Source of the DNA: Alkalicoccus luteus
GTDB lineage: Bacteria; Bacillota; Bacilli; Bacillales; Salisediminibacteriaceae
Assembly: GCF_012034335.1 (NCBI RefSeq)
Contig: NZ_JAATHJ010000018.1
Span: 1-64,000, forward strand
Length of the DNA: 64,000 nucleotides
Direction of reading: 5' to 3'
The position numbers and the translations under genes were made by a program. The notes under the pieces are model-generated. The model saw only the letters and a list, made by a program, of their open reading frames with translations, did no database searches and had not been told where the DNA came from. This document shows positions 33,695 through 43,059 of this stretch, in pieces (within the stretch, counting starts at the first letter, position 1; each line of letters begins with the position of its first letter).

Positions 33695-34192
33695 TTACTG
33701 CACGTCGACTGCGACGCGTTCTTCCTTTGTCCGTCCGGCAAGCTCCTCCCGTACTTTATAGGGAGAAGACACGATGAAGTGAACGACCCGGCGCTGCTTG
33801 CTTTTTGTGTAAAGCAGTTCAAGATAGCCGCCTTCCAAATCAAACGCGTATACTTTCTGCCAGCGTCTTGCAAACGTAATTTTATGGAAATACGGAACGA
33901 AAACGATATAGTTCTCTGTAAAAATCAGCCTTCCCCTCCAGTCGGAGCGGGTTAAGATCGCCGGTACAGAGGCCTTAATATCCTCTTTCAGCACGGTGTT
34001 TGCTTTGTAGCGTACGAATTGATACATCATGACGTCAACTCCAAACGTAAAGAGCAGCGCAATCGTGATGCTTAACACAGCAAACAGTGGATCTGCCGAG
34101 AAAAACGTAATGGGAAGAAAGAGTCCAAAAACGAGCAGTAAAACAGCGTAGCGTAAATAACGGCCGATAAACGGATTACCGTGTTGGACCAT
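33695..34192 (-). CDS. Two-TM membrane protein of unknown function
   Basis: I cannot name this 165-residue protein. Two hydrophobic segments (about 13-32 and 34-56) are followed by a soluble C-terminal domain of about 100 residues. In that domain alternating strands such as RLIFTENYIVFVP and KVYAFDLEGGYLELLYTK suggest a PH-like or YcxB-type beta fold. The basic run KSKQRR is cytosolic. GGAGGTGAAC precedes the ATG. It lies 70 bp downstream of the LtaS-like gene on the same strand and may be cotranscribed. Confidence 0.7.
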   Translation of the reverse strand: MVQHGNPFIGRYLRYAVLLLVFGLFLPITFFSADPLFAVLSITIALLFTFGVDVMMYQFVRYKANTVLKEDIKASVPAILTRSDWRGRLIFTENYIVFVPYFHKITFARRWQKVYAFDLEGGYLELLYTKSKQRRVVHFIVSSPYKVREELAGRTKEERVAVDVQ

Positions 34193-34263
34193 GCATGTTC
34201 ACCTCCAGGCAACGCAATAGAATAATTACGTATTCCCTGTTTTATCCATCCTCAAACCTATTG

Positions 34264-36132
34264 TTATTGTATTTCTTCTGCGTCAAAGAAACGGAGCAGG
34301 TCGCCGTAAATGATTTCATCGGAGTAGTGAAGCTCCCGATCTCCGCGCGAGGCTGCGTCCACGCAGTTTTCCGTATCGATCAGTTCCCCGCTGTCTGCAT
34401 CAAAGCATTGTTCGTTGGAAAATATAACCTCATCCGTTATAACCGTTCCATTTCGCAGTACGGCAAAATCATCGCGTTCTTCAGCCAGCAGATCGGTACC
34501 GAACATAACGTGATTATCCTGGGACATGCCAAGCAGATTGAGAACCGTCGGCATCATGTCAATATGCCCTCCCACTGTATTAAACCGCTGCGCCTCCTCT
34601 TCCATACCAGGAATATGGATTAGAAACGGAACGCGGTCCAGTCTGACTGCCTCATAGTCATCAATTTCTTTATCAAGTACGGGACCGAGTTCCTCATAGT
34701 GGCTTTCTGCAATGCCGTAATGGTCCCCGTACATGACGTACATCGTATTTTCGTGCAGTCCCTCTTCTTCCATGCGGTGCATGAGATAGCGGACTGCTTC
34801 ATCCGTATAGCGCACCGTCGGATAATACCGGTTCACGATGTCACTGTCAGTGTCGAGCGGGTCGATAAACGTATCTTCCGGGTCCAGCTCATACGGAAAG
34901 TGATTTGTAAGCGTCAGAAACGTGGCGTAAAAAGGTTCAGGCTCGTCTTTTAAATAGTTCATCGACTGCTCAAAAAACGGGATATCTTTAAGTCCCCAGC
35001 CGACGGAATTATCGTCGGTTACGTCGAAATAATCCAAATGGTAATATTCATCATAGCCAAAATGCGGATACACGACATCCCGGTTATAAAACGTATCGGT
35101 ATTGGCGTGGAATACCATATTGGTGTATTCCTCTCCTCCAAGCGCACGTGGCAGCGGCGTGCTCTCGATCTCCGGATGCGTATGGAAAACGGCACCTCGC
35201 CCGAGAGGATAAAGGGAATTGTTCATCATCCATTCCGCATCAGAGGTTTTGCCTTGCCCTGCCTGATCATAAAAGTTTTCGAAGTAAAAGCTTTCCTCAA
35301 TCAGTTCATTAAGGAAAGGCGTCACTTCTTCTCCATCCAGTGTCAGCTCCATCGCCTGTGTCTCCACGGATTCCAGCGAAATCACAACGACGTTCATCCC
35401 TTCCGCCGCAGCGAAAAATTCTGCACTCGGGTCGGTGTGGTAGCGCTGCAGGTGCTCCTCAATAGCCTCAAAATCGTCTTGCTCTGCCAAATCCGGCTGG
35501 GCACCTGTCGTAAAGTGGAGATAAGCGTCATAAAAATAAAAATTATAAATGCCGAGACTTTTAATCAAATTCTGTCTGTCAAACGGATGCGCAGGTGTTT
35601 CGGCTTCGGCAAAGTCTACCCGGCCAAGTCCGACGATCAGCACTGCAACGACAGCAATCAGTGCATATTTTGCCTTCTCATGCTTCATCGGAGCCCGTTC
35701 CACCGGAATTGGATCCGGTTTTTTTACCATAATCCAGCCGATAAGAATCAGGTCAAGAAAGAAGACGATATCCCACCATTGAATAAGCTCGAACACGCTC
35801 GTAGATAAATCGCCCGCATTTCCACTCATTACAAGCATCGGCAGCGTAATCAAATCGGCAAATTCACGATAGTAGACCGTATTGCTGTAGAGCACGACCG
35901 TCAGAAGCAGACTGAGCGTAAAAAAGTAGCCACGCTGCCATTTCGGCTTTAACAGCAGGCCGAGACTGAAAACCACGAGCAGAAATGCCAGCGGATTTAT
36001 GACAAAGATAACCGCTTCCAGCCAGTGCGCCATGACCAGATTAAAGGTCAGAAAGGACACGGCAACGGTTTTTATCCAGAGGATGCCAAGGCACAAAAAC
36101 ATAAAGCGGTGTCGGTTAAAAAAATCGAGCAT
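34264..36132 (-). CDS. LtaS-type lipoteichoic acid synthase / sulfatase family protein
   Basis: This is a polyglycerolphosphate synthase-type enzyme of 622 residues. Five hydrophobic N-terminal segments span about residues 8-175. An AEAETPAHPF site at about 175-184 resembles the signal-peptidase cleavage site of LtaS proteins. The extracellular sulfatase domain has Glu254 (SLESVE) and nucleophile Thr296 (GQGKTSDAEW), then YGDHYG near residue 480 for the Asp-His metal ligands. It could be the main LtaS or a YfnI/YqgS/YvgJ-like paralogue; sequence alone does not decide. It acts on the outer face of the membrane with phosphatidylglycerol as donor. Confidence 0.88.
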   Translation of the reverse strand: MLDFFNRHRFMFLCLGILWIKTVAVSFLTFNLVMAHWLEAVIFVINPLAFLLVVFSLGLLLKPKWQRGYFFTLSLLLTVVLYSNTVYYREFADLITLPMLVMSGNAGDLSTSVFELIQWWDIVFFLDLILIGWIMVKKPDPIPVERAPMKHEKAKYALIAVVAVLIVGLGRVDFAEAETPAHPFDRQNLIKSLGIYNFYFYDAYLHFTTGAQPDLAEQDDFEAIEEHLQRYHTDPSAEFFAAAEGMNVVVISLESVETQAMELTLDGEEVTPFLNELIEESFYFENFYDQAGQGKTSDAEWMMNNSLYPLGRGAVFHTHPEIESTPLPRALGGEEYTNMVFHANTDTFYNRDVVYPHFGYDEYYHLDYFDVTDDNSVGWGLKDIPFFEQSMNYLKDEPEPFYATFLTLTNHFPYELDPEDTFIDPLDTDSDIVNRYYPTVRYTDEAVRYLMHRMEEEGLHENTMYVMYGDHYGIAESHYEELGPVLDKEIDDYEAVRLDRVPFLIHIPGMEEEAQRFNTVGGHIDMMPTVLNLLGMSQDNHVMFGTDLLAEERDDFAVLRNGTVITDEVIFSNEQCFDADSGELIDTENCVDAASRGDRELHYSDEIIYGDLLRFFDAEEIQ

Positions 36133-36343
36133 CCCGTCTCTTCCTTTCTATACAAATCACGAACAGTGCTTCTGCTCTTATTTTACTGAACATGATTCAA
36201 ACAAGCTAATATACCCGGTCTATTTACACGTTTTTTGACAACGTTGGTACCAGTATATATTTCCCTTTATCGTTTATTCATAATCCTGCCATTTCTGTTC
36301 CCGAAGTATTCCGCTTAACCCCGTACAATTTTTCTGCACAGAC

Positions 36344-36352
36344 TGGTATACT
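36344..36352 (+). promoter_or_regulatory. Extended -10 upstream of the M29 peptidase gene
   Basis: TGGTATACT (TG-N-TATACT) lies 75 bp before the start. A TTGACA hexamer at 36235-36240 further up has a poorer -10 partner. Confidence 0.45.
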
Positions 36353-36427
36353 TCAGAGGGAGTGTTTTTACATGGCCGGCATCGATTGTGCCGGCAGAAA
36401 CGAATGAAGAGGGAAGGGTGTACATCT

Positions 36428-37657
36428 ATGACAGCATTTGCACAAAAGCTCGATAAGTACGCAGAACTGGCCGTAAAAGCCGGTGTTAATATTCAACAGG
36501 ACCAGACGCTGGTCGTCAATGCACCAGTGAGTGCGACTGAATTTGTTCACATGGTTGCCGATAAGGCCTATGAAGCCGGTGCCAGACACGTGCACGTTGA
36601 ATGGAACGACGATCGTTTAACGCGGCTGAAGTACGACAAGGCTCCGCTTGAAGCCTTTCACGAATTTCCTGCATGGAAGGCGCGCGGCTTTGAAGAGCTC
36701 GCAGAAAACGGTGCCGCCTTTATGACCATCAAGTCCACGGATCCTGACTTGCTTCAAGGAGTAGACAGCCGTAAAGTTGCGGCCGCAAACAAGGCGTCCG
36801 GACAGGCAATGAATACGTTCCGAACGTATATTCAGTCCGATAAAGTAAGCTGGCTCGTGATTTCCGCACCGTCTCCGGCCTGGGCTGCAAAAGTCTTTCC
36901 GGATGCCCCGGCAGAGGAACAGGAAGAAAAGCTGTGGGAAGCGATGTTTGAAGCTGTCCGCATTAACGAAGCTGACCCTGTACAAGCATGGCAGGAACAC
37001 GACGCCAAGCTGCAGACGAAGGCAAAGGAGCTGACGGCAGAAAACTTTGACCGGCTTCACTACACAGCCCCGGGAACAGACCTTACGATCGAGCTGCCGG
37101 ACAAGCACGTCTGGATCGGCGGCGGCGGACCGAATAAAGACGGCGTTCATTTCATTGCCAACATGCCGACAGAAGAGGTGTTCACTGCTCCGAAGGCCGA
37201 TGGCGTCAACGGGACAGTGTGCAATACAAAGCCGCTTAACTACGGCGGAAACATTATTGACGGTTTCTCCCTGACGTTTAAAGACGGGAAAGTTGTTGAT
37301 TTTTCAGCAGAAGAAGGCGAGGCAACGCTGAAGGATCTGCTTGATACGGATGACGGCGCTGCTCGTCTTGGCGAAGTGGCTCTTGTTCCGCACAGTTCGC
37401 CCATCTCTCAAAGCGGCATTCTCTTTTACAACACGCTTTACGATGAGAACGCATCGAACCACATTGCTCTCGGGAGCGCCTACTCGACGTGTGTGGAAGG
37501 CGGAGCCGATATGAGCAGCGAAGAGCTGAAGCAGGCCGGCCTGAATACGAGCATCACGCACGTTGATTTCATGATCGGCTCCGGCGACATGAACATCGAC
37601 GGCATTAAAGCCGACGGCACGGTCAAACCGGTGTTCCGAAACGGCGAATGGGCATAA
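36428..37657 (+). CDS. M29 family aminopeptidase
   Basis: This 409-residue metallo-aminopeptidase belongs to the AmpS/PepS/aminopeptidase T family. Family features are the N-terminal KLDKYAELAVKAGVNIQ, the central LPDKHVWIGGGGPNKDG and FIANMPTEEVFTAPKADGVNG (the Glu in PTEEVF is a metal ligand), and the C-terminal ALGSAYSTCVEGGADM and THVDFMIGSGDMNIDGI. It cleaves N-terminal residues from peptides in the cytosol with two metal ions. The ATG at 36428 follows GAGGGAAGGG; a longer in-frame start at 36362 lacks a site. Confidence 0.92.
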   Translation: MTAFAQKLDKYAELAVKAGVNIQQDQTLVVNAPVSATEFVHMVADKAYEAGARHVHVEWNDDRLTRLKYDKAPLEAFHEFPAWKARGFEELAENGAAFMTIKSTDPDLLQGVDSRKVAAANKASGQAMNTFRTYIQSDKVSWLVISAPSPAWAAKVFPDAPAEEQEEKLWEAMFEAVRINEADPVQAWQEHDAKLQTKAKELTAENFDRLHYTAPGTDLTIELPDKHVWIGGGGPNKDGVHFIANMPTEEVFTAPKADGVNGTVCNTKPLNYGGNIIDGFSLTFKDGKVVDFSAEEGEATLKDLLDTDDGAARLGEVALVPHSSPISQSGILFYNTLYDENASNHIALGSAYSTCVEGGADMSSEELKQAGLNTSITHVDFMIGSGDMNIDGIKADGTVKPVFRNGEWA

Positions 37658-37665
37658 CTAGTGTG

Positions 37666-37695
37666 AAGAACCGTCCTTAAACAGGGCGGTTCTTT
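37666..37695 (+). terminator. Terminator of the M29 peptidase gene
   Basis: AAGAACCGtCC pairs with GGgCGGTTCTT and ends in a short T-run, 8 bp after the stop. Confidence 0.7.
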
Positions 37696-37699
37696 CCGT

Positions 37700-38550
37700 T
37701 TACACGAAAGATTATTTGGTATATACGTTAGTAAGCTCGAGCTTCCAGTAAGTTGTTGGCTTGTCTTTCATGTTCTTCTTTCTAACTAGAGAAGGCTCCG
37801 GCTTTTGACGGGTTAACCCTATCGAAAAAACTCCCTGCTTCCTTCGTAAGTCTCTGCCGATCATACGGTGATATTAAAAGCTGCGAAGACCTTTTTTGCG
37901 AAAGACTGAAACCATGCAGGCGACGGTTCCTTCTGATTGTTGGATTCCCATTGCGTTAAGTTTCTTTTGCAGAGACTTACGTTGCTTTATTCGTTATAAC
38001 GACCTGTTGTGTTGTTCGAGTCGCTTTTGACCGCCGTTAAGTCAGTTTCATGGAGCGCTCTGTTACAAATGCCGGGCGTTTGTGCAGCTTTTGCTGCCAG
38101 TTAAGTTGCTTTTGTCTCGAAAACTTGCGGCAGACGATCGCCCCGACCGATGTTCGCCGAAAGCATTAGCTGCGATCCGGGCTGCATGCATAGAAAACAG
38201 CCTGTTGGAACTTCCAAGCAAAACTAATTCTTAAACAGATAGGCAGAACGATTTTTCCTGAAAAAAGCGATTCCTGTTTTTTCAGAAGCCTCAGATGCGA
38301 CTTTCCTACTCGCGATTTAGGACGAGCTGAAAATACATGTCTTTCTGCAGGATGTAGCTATTACGTTGATGCAGGAGCCGTTTATTCAGCAGCCATAACT
38401 ATTCTGTCAGTATAAAGACATTTTCTATTTTTTACCTAATTAGAGGGTGCTCACCCTGCTCAGATTTTACGTACCATGCATGTTTCGTCCTTCCCCTTCT
38501 TTAGTCTGCATGAAAAAAGATGTCGGATTTTTTCACATTTTTGAAAATAT
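37700..38550. other. 850-bp gene-free stretch
   Basis: No coding frame, RNA gene or riboswitch is recognisable. The stretch holds one inverted copy of the second repeat family (37981-38092). Otherwise it looks like decayed sequence, with scattered stops in all frames. It lies between a terminator and the promoter of the symporter gene. Confidence 0.6.
37981..38092 (-). repeat. Degenerate dispersed repeat, second family, copy 3 (inverted)
   Basis: Read on the minus strand it gives AAAGCTGCACAAACG, GGCATTTG, CTTAACGGCGG and the terminal GTCGTTATAACGAATAAAGC, in the same order as copies 1 and 2. Confidence 0.5.
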
Positions 38551-38554
38551 TGCT

Positions 38555-38582
38555 TTTTCATTCTAAGTTTTCGGAATATAAT
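38555..38582 (+). promoter_or_regulatory. Promoter of the AGCS symporter gene
   Basis: TTTTCA (38555-38560), a 16-bp spacer and TATAAT (38577-38582) lie 34 bp before the TTG start. Confidence 0.6.
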
Positions 38583-38616
38583 GAAACTACTTACATATTA
38601 AAGGGGGTAGTTTTCA

Positions 38617-39978
38617 TTGCAGGACTGGCTTATGAATGTAATCGGCGCCATCAGTGATGTCGTCTGGGGGATTCCGACGTTGATTCTCATCGTCGGAACA
38701 GGGCTCTACTTAACAATACGGCTTGGATTTCTTCAGTTCCGCACGTTGTTTTACGGTCTGAAGCTCGCTTTCAGTCCGAGTAAGCAGGATAAAAAATCAG
38801 AAGGGGATATCAGTCACTTCGAAGCACTGACGACTGCCCTGGCAGCGACCATCGGTACCGGTAACATTGCCGGTGTCGCTACAGCGGTCGTGCTCGGGGG
38901 ACCTGGTGCCGTTTTCTGGATGTGGCTCAGTGCCCTGTTCGGTATGGCTACGAAGTACGCAGAGGCAATTCTCGCCGTCAAGTACCGGGAGAAAAACTCC
39001 AAAGGACAGTTTTCCGGCGGACCGATGTACTATATCGAGAAAGGACTCGGTCTGAAATGGCTTGCGGTGTTATTCGCCTTGTTTGGTGCAATTGCAGCGT
39101 TCGGTATCGGAAACATGGTGCAATCCAATTCCGTTGCCGGTGCACTGACGGAAACATTTAACGTCAATGCGACTGTGACCGGTCTTGTACTGACGGTGCT
39201 CGCCGGCCTTGTTATTCTCGGCGGTATCCGCGCGATCGGACGTGCAACAGCTTTTATCGTTCCGTTTATGGCTCTTTTCTATGTGCTTGCTGGTATTATT
39301 ATTATGATTTTAAACTGGGAGCTCGTTCCTGGAGCGGTAGCGTACATCTTTACGGATGCCTTCACCGGACAGGCTGTTGCCGGCGGTGCCATTGGTGCTG
39401 TTATCCGCTGGGGTGTGGCACGAGGCGTATTCTCAAACGAAGCCGGTCTCGGTTCTGCACCGATCGCCGCAGCTGCTGCGCGGACAGATTATCCTGGACG
39501 GCAGGCGCTCGTCTCCATGACGCAGGTGTTTATTGATACGATCGTCGTCTGTTCGATCACCGGTATCGTTATTGTCATGGGTGATATGTACATCGGCGGT
39601 CCGGAGGGTGCTGCACTGACCTCTGCATCGTTTGATCTCTTCCTCGGAGGAGCGGGCGGAGTCATCGTTGCCATCGGTATCGTATTCTTCGCTTTCTCTA
39701 CCATTCTCGGCTGGTCCTACTATGGGGAGAAATGCTTCAGCTACCTGTTCAGCGATAAGGCAGTTCCGTACTACCGAGCGGCCTTTGTAGCGGCCATCTT
39801 CGTCGGTGCTGTTGCGGAGCTTGACCTCGTCTGGGGTATTGCAGACGTAATGAACGGTCTGATGGCTATTCCGAACTTGATCGGACTTCTCGGTCTGACC
39901 GGCGTAGTCGTAGCCGAAACAAACAAATTCCTGAAAGTTGCCCGCGAAGAAAAAGAACGCGATCTGGCACGCAAATAA
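38617..39978 (+). CDS. alsT: Alanine/glycine:cation symporter (AGCS family)
   Basis: This 453-residue sodium-coupled amino-acid carrier has about 11 membrane segments. AGCS signatures are visible: TTALAATIGTGNIAGVATA, GPGAVFWMWLSALFGMATKYAE, FSGGPMYYIEKGLG and the NEAGLGSAPIAAAAA motif. The latter region forms the substrate and sodium site in characterised members. It probably imports alanine or glycine; some AlsT-like proteins also carry glutamine. Translation starts at TTG 38617 behind AAGGGGGT. The C-terminal tail is charged and cytosolic. Confidence 0.9.
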   Translation: MQDWLMNVIGAISDVVWGIPTLILIVGTGLYLTIRLGFLQFRTLFYGLKLAFSPSKQDKKSEGDISHFEALTTALAATIGTGNIAGVATAVVLGGPGAVFWMWLSALFGMATKYAEAILAVKYREKNSKGQFSGGPMYYIEKGLGLKWLAVLFALFGAIAAFGIGNMVQSNSVAGALTETFNVNATVTGLVLTVLAGLVILGGIRAIGRATAFIVPFMALFYVLAGIIIMILNWELVPGAVAYIFTDAFTGQAVAGGAIGAVIRWGVARGVFSNEAGLGSAPIAAAAARTDYPGRQALVSMTQVFIDTIVVCSITGIVIVMGDMYIGGPEGAALTSASFDLFLGGAGGVIVAIGIVFFAFSTILGWSYYGEKCFSYLFSDKAVPYYRAAFVAAIFVGAVAELDLVWGIADVMNGLMAIPNLIGLLGLTGVVVAETNKFLKVAREEKERDLARK

Positions 39979-39989
39979 CGCTCATGACG

Positions 39990-40025
39990 GCCGTCTCCTT
40001 ATTTTAACTGGGAGGCGGCTTTTTT
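39990..40025 (+). terminator. Terminator of the AGCS symporter gene
   Basis: GCCGtCTCC pairs with GGgAGGCGGC and is followed by TTTTTT, 12 bp after the stop. Confidence 0.8.
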
Positions 40026-40161
40026 CATCCTGTTAGCCTGAAGATAAAAAAACGCAAATTCATTCAATTAAATTGTATATTTATAATTGATTTCCCGGTT
40101 TCCATCTATTAAAATAAGTTCTTGTGAATAAAGATGCTAATTGGAAAGGACGGGGTTCATC

Positions 40162-41511
40162 ATGAAAGGTTACTCCCCACTTAAATTTATATTATTTTCT
40201 CTGATCGGTGTTTTGTTGTTTATGACGCCGATCCCAACAGACGAAGGCTTTACGATTCCAATCGCAATTTTGTCCTCCGGCCTGCGCGACCTGCTTGGAG
40301 AAGTGCTGCCGGTGTTAATCGTTCTCGTCATACTGATCAGCTTTGCCGGCTCGCTTATCATCAAAACCGTCCGACCGCAGTCAATGGATAAACATGCATT
40401 TTTGCAGCGGCTGTTTGACGTGTCCTGGTTCTGGTTCACGGTACGCCTGCTCGCTTCCGTCTTTGTGATCATGACGTATTTTCAAATCGGTCCGGAGATG
40501 GTGTGGAGTGAGTTTACGGGCGGGCTTCTGTTCGGCGATCTTCTCCCGACGCTGTTTACGATCTTTTTATTTGCGGGCCTGTTTCTGCCGCTGCTGTTGA
40601 ATTTCGGACTGCTGGAGTTTTTCGGTGGCTTGATGACGAAAATCATGCGCCCGCTGTTTACCCTGCCGGGGCGCTCTTCGATTGACTCGCTGACGTCCTG
40701 GCTCGGGGACGGCACCATCGGGGTCATCCTGACTGACAAACAGTATCAGGAAGGCTATTATTCCCAGCGTGAAGCTGCAGTCATCGGCACGACTTTTTCT
40801 GTCGTTTCCATTACCTTTGCGCTTGTCGTGATTGAGGAAGTCGGCCTGCAGCATATGTTTTTTGAATTTTACGGAACGGTGATTGCAGCTGGTCTCATCA
40901 CCGCCCTGATCATGCCGCGTATCCCGCCGCTTTCATGGAAATCGAACAGCTATATCGATGAGAACACGGAAACGCTTGATGAAACCCTGCCTCAGGAGTA
41001 CCGCGGACAGTCATTCGGACTCGTGCGCTTTGGCTTTGATATGGCTTCTACGCGAGCTGCGAAAAACAGCAGTCCTGCCGCTTTTTTCGCGCAGGGCGGG
41101 CGTACTGTTCTCGACATGTGGATCGCGGTCGCGCCAATTATTATGGCGTTCGGCACCATCGCGACGATTCTCGCAGAAAACACGCCGCTGTTCACGTGGC
41201 TCGGCGCCCCGTTTGTGCCTCTGCTGCAGCTGATGCAGGTGCCGGAAGCAGCAGAAGCCGGAGCGACGCTCGTCGTCGGCTTTGCCGATATGTTCCTGCC
41301 GGCGATCTTTGCATCAGGAATTGAGAGCGAGATGACGCGCTTTATTATCGCCTGCGTGTCCGTTACGCAGCTGATCTTCCTGTCAGAAGTCGGCGGCGTG
41401 CTGCTCGGATCCAAAATACCAGTAAGCTTCCGCGATCTCGTCATCATTTTTCTTGAGCGGACGCTGATCTCGCTGCCAGTCGTCGTGCTGATCGCACATC
41501 TGATTTTCTGA
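40162..41511 (+). CDS. yjiH: YjiH family nucleoside-recognition (gate) membrane protein
   Basis: This 449-residue membrane protein has about 9-10 hydrophobic segments and belongs to the YjiH/nucleoside-recognition (Gate) family. Characteristic pieces are KFILFSLIGVLLFMTPIP, FGGLMTKIMRPLFTLPGRSSIDSL with SWLGDGTIGVILTDKQYQEG, and the C-terminal VVGFADMFLPAIFASGI and FLSEVGGVLLGSKIP. The transported compound is not known. The ATG at 40162 is chosen; GGAAAGGACGGGG lies upstream, whereas the in-frame TTG at 40141 overlaps that site. Confidence 0.82.
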   Translation: MKGYSPLKFILFSLIGVLLFMTPIPTDEGFTIPIAILSSGLRDLLGEVLPVLIVLVILISFAGSLIIKTVRPQSMDKHAFLQRLFDVSWFWFTVRLLASVFVIMTYFQIGPEMVWSEFTGGLLFGDLLPTLFTIFLFAGLFLPLLLNFGLLEFFGGLMTKIMRPLFTLPGRSSIDSLTSWLGDGTIGVILTDKQYQEGYYSQREAAVIGTTFSVVSITFALVVIEEVGLQHMFFEFYGTVIAAGLITALIMPRIPPLSWKSNSYIDENTETLDETLPQEYRGQSFGLVRFGFDMASTRAAKNSSPAAFFAQGGRTVLDMWIAVAPIIMAFGTIATILAENTPLFTWLGAPFVPLLQLMQVPEAAEAGATLVVGFADMFLPAIFASGIESEMTRFIIACVSVTQLIFLSEVGGVLLGSKIPVSFRDLVIIFLERTLISLPVVVLIAHLIF

Positions 41512-41520
41512 TGACAAGAC

Positions 41521-41562
41521 AAAGAAGCTCCCAGGTTTCAGAGACCTGGGAGCTTCTTTTAT
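41521..41562. terminator. Bidirectional terminator between yjiH and ridA
   Basis: AAAGAAGCTCCCAGGT pairs perfectly with ACCTGGGAGCTTCTTT. T-runs on both sides let it serve both convergent genes. Confidence 0.88.
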
Positions 41563-41566
41563 TCTA

Positions 41567-41947
41567 CTATTCTTTTTTAGCAACAACTTCCACTTCAACG
41601 AGTGCGCCCTTTGGCATTCTGGAAATTTCCACAGCGCTTCGGGCCGGATACGGTTCATGCAGATAAGAGGCATAAATCTCGTTCACGACGGCAAAGTCGT
41701 CCATGTTCTGCAGGAAAATCAGTGCTTTTATAATATGGGACGTGTCAGCGCCGGCCGCTTCGAGAACGGCGGAGACGTTTTTCATCACCTGGTTTGCCTG
41801 CGCTTCAACGCCTTCCACGAGATCCCCTGTTTCCGGATTCAGGCCGATCTGGCCGGACGTGTAAATAAATCCGTCTATTTCGACCGCCTGTGAATAGGGG
41901 CCGATGGCTTCCGGTGCAAGATTCGTGTGAATAATGTTTTTTTGCAT
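41567..41947 (-). CDS. ridA: RidA family reactive enamine/imine deaminase
   Basis: This 126-residue protein belongs to the RidA/YabJ family, which hydrolyses reactive 2-aminoacrylate and related enamines released by PLP enzymes. Signatures include APEAIGPYSQAVEIDGFIYTSGQIGL and the C-terminal YPARSAVEISRMPKGALVEV, in which the arginine of ARSAV binds the substrate carboxylate. It trimerises in known homologues. GGGAGGCAGTAAGC precedes the ATG. It follows coaA by 16 bp on the same strand. Confidence 0.92.
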   Translation of the reverse strand: MQKNIIHTNLAPEAIGPYSQAVEIDGFIYTSGQIGLNPETGDLVEGVEAQANQVMKNVSAVLEAAGADTSHIIKALIFLQNMDDFAVVNEIYASYLHEPYPARSAVEISRMPKGALVEVEVVAKKE

Positions 41948-41963
41948 GCTTACTGCCTCCCTG

Positions 41964-42914
41964 CTATATCTTTCTCATTTTGATCTGGTTGACGAGGTGG
42001 TGCTCCCCCTTACGTAAAATGAGGTCCGCCCGGTGCCTCGTCGGCTGAATGTTTTCCGTCAGATTGGGATGGTTGATTCTGTCCCAGATGTCCTTAGCAA
42101 ACGAATATGCTTCCTCGTCATTCAAGTCGGCGTAGCGCCTGAAATAGGAAGCCGGGTTACGGAACGCCGTTTCGCGAAGCTTCTTGAACCGCTCGACGTA
42201 CCAGCGGAAGATGTCCGATTCATCTGCGTCAACGTAAATAGAAAAGTCGAAGTAGTCAGAGACCGCCACCTCATCCTCCTGACTTACCGGACGCGGCGGC
42301 TGCAGCACGTTGATGCCTTCAATAATGACGATATCCGGCTGCTTGACGATCTGCTTTTCATCCTGCTTGACGTCATAGGTGATATGAGAATAAACCGGTG
42401 CTTCCACCTGTGACTTCCCGGACTTCAAATCCGATAAAAACGCGAGCAGCTTTTGCACGTCGTAGCTCTCCGGAAAGCCTTTTTTATTCATGATCCCGCG
42501 CTTTTCCAGCACATCGTTCGGATACAGAAATCCGTCCGTTGTCACGAGATCAACGCGCGGATGGTCCTCCCATCTGGACAGGAGGGTGTGAAGGACACGG
42601 GCAAGCGTACTTTTACCGACGGCGACGCTTCCGGCGATGCCAATAATATACGGCACCTTTTTTTCCTGCTTCTGCAGAAAAACCGACCTGCTGCGGTACA
42701 GCTCCTGTGATGCGATGGCGTGCAGGTGCAGCAGCCTCGTCAGCGGCAGGTAAATATCAGCAATTTCGTCCATGTTCAGTACATCGTTGACGCCCTTAAG
42801 CTTCTCCAGCTCGTCCGGCGTCACCTCCATCGGATACGATTCCCGCAGTGCCGCCCACTCCCTTCTGGAAAAGGTCGTAAACGGTGTAATATTGTCCTTC
42901 ACATCCATCATCAT
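41964..42914 (-). CDS. coaA: Pantothenate kinase type I
   Basis: CoaA phosphorylates pantothenate, the first step of coenzyme A synthesis. The protein has 316 residues from the ATG at 42914, the usual size for type I enzymes. It has the P-loop [38 protein letters not shown] and the C-terminal [29 protein letters not shown] precedes this ATG; a GTG at 42932 in frame lies upstream of that site and is rejected. Confidence 0.93.
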   Translation of the reverse strand: MMMDVKDNITPFTTFSRREWAALRESYPMEVTPDELEKLKGVNDVLNMDEIADIYLPLTRLLHLHAIASQELYRSRSVFLQKQEKKVPYIIGIAGSVAVGKSTLARVLHTLLSRWEDHPRVDLVTTDGFLYPNDVLEKRGIMNKKGFPESYDVQKLLAFLSDLKSGKSQVEAPVYSHITYDVKQDEKQIVKQPDIVIIEGINVLQPPRPVSQEDEVAVSDYFDFSIYVDADESDIFRWYVERFKKLRETAFRNPASYFRRYADLNDEEAYSFAKDIWDRINHPNLTENIQPTRHRADLILRKGEHHLVNQIKMRKI

Positions 42915-43059
42915 GTTCCATCCCTCATTCACAAATGGTGTACGGCATATTTTCTCACATATCCAGCTGGATGACTACCCGATCCGACAGCTGGAACCGC
43001 TTTCCTGATTATATCTTTCCAACAGCGGAATATCCAGTACCGTACACCGAAAAGGGACC

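Noticed and set aside
33499-33873. Minus-strand 124-codon frame after bshB2
   Set aside because: It runs through two terminators and overlaps the end of the 33695-34192 gene; there is no ribosome site or recognisable motif.
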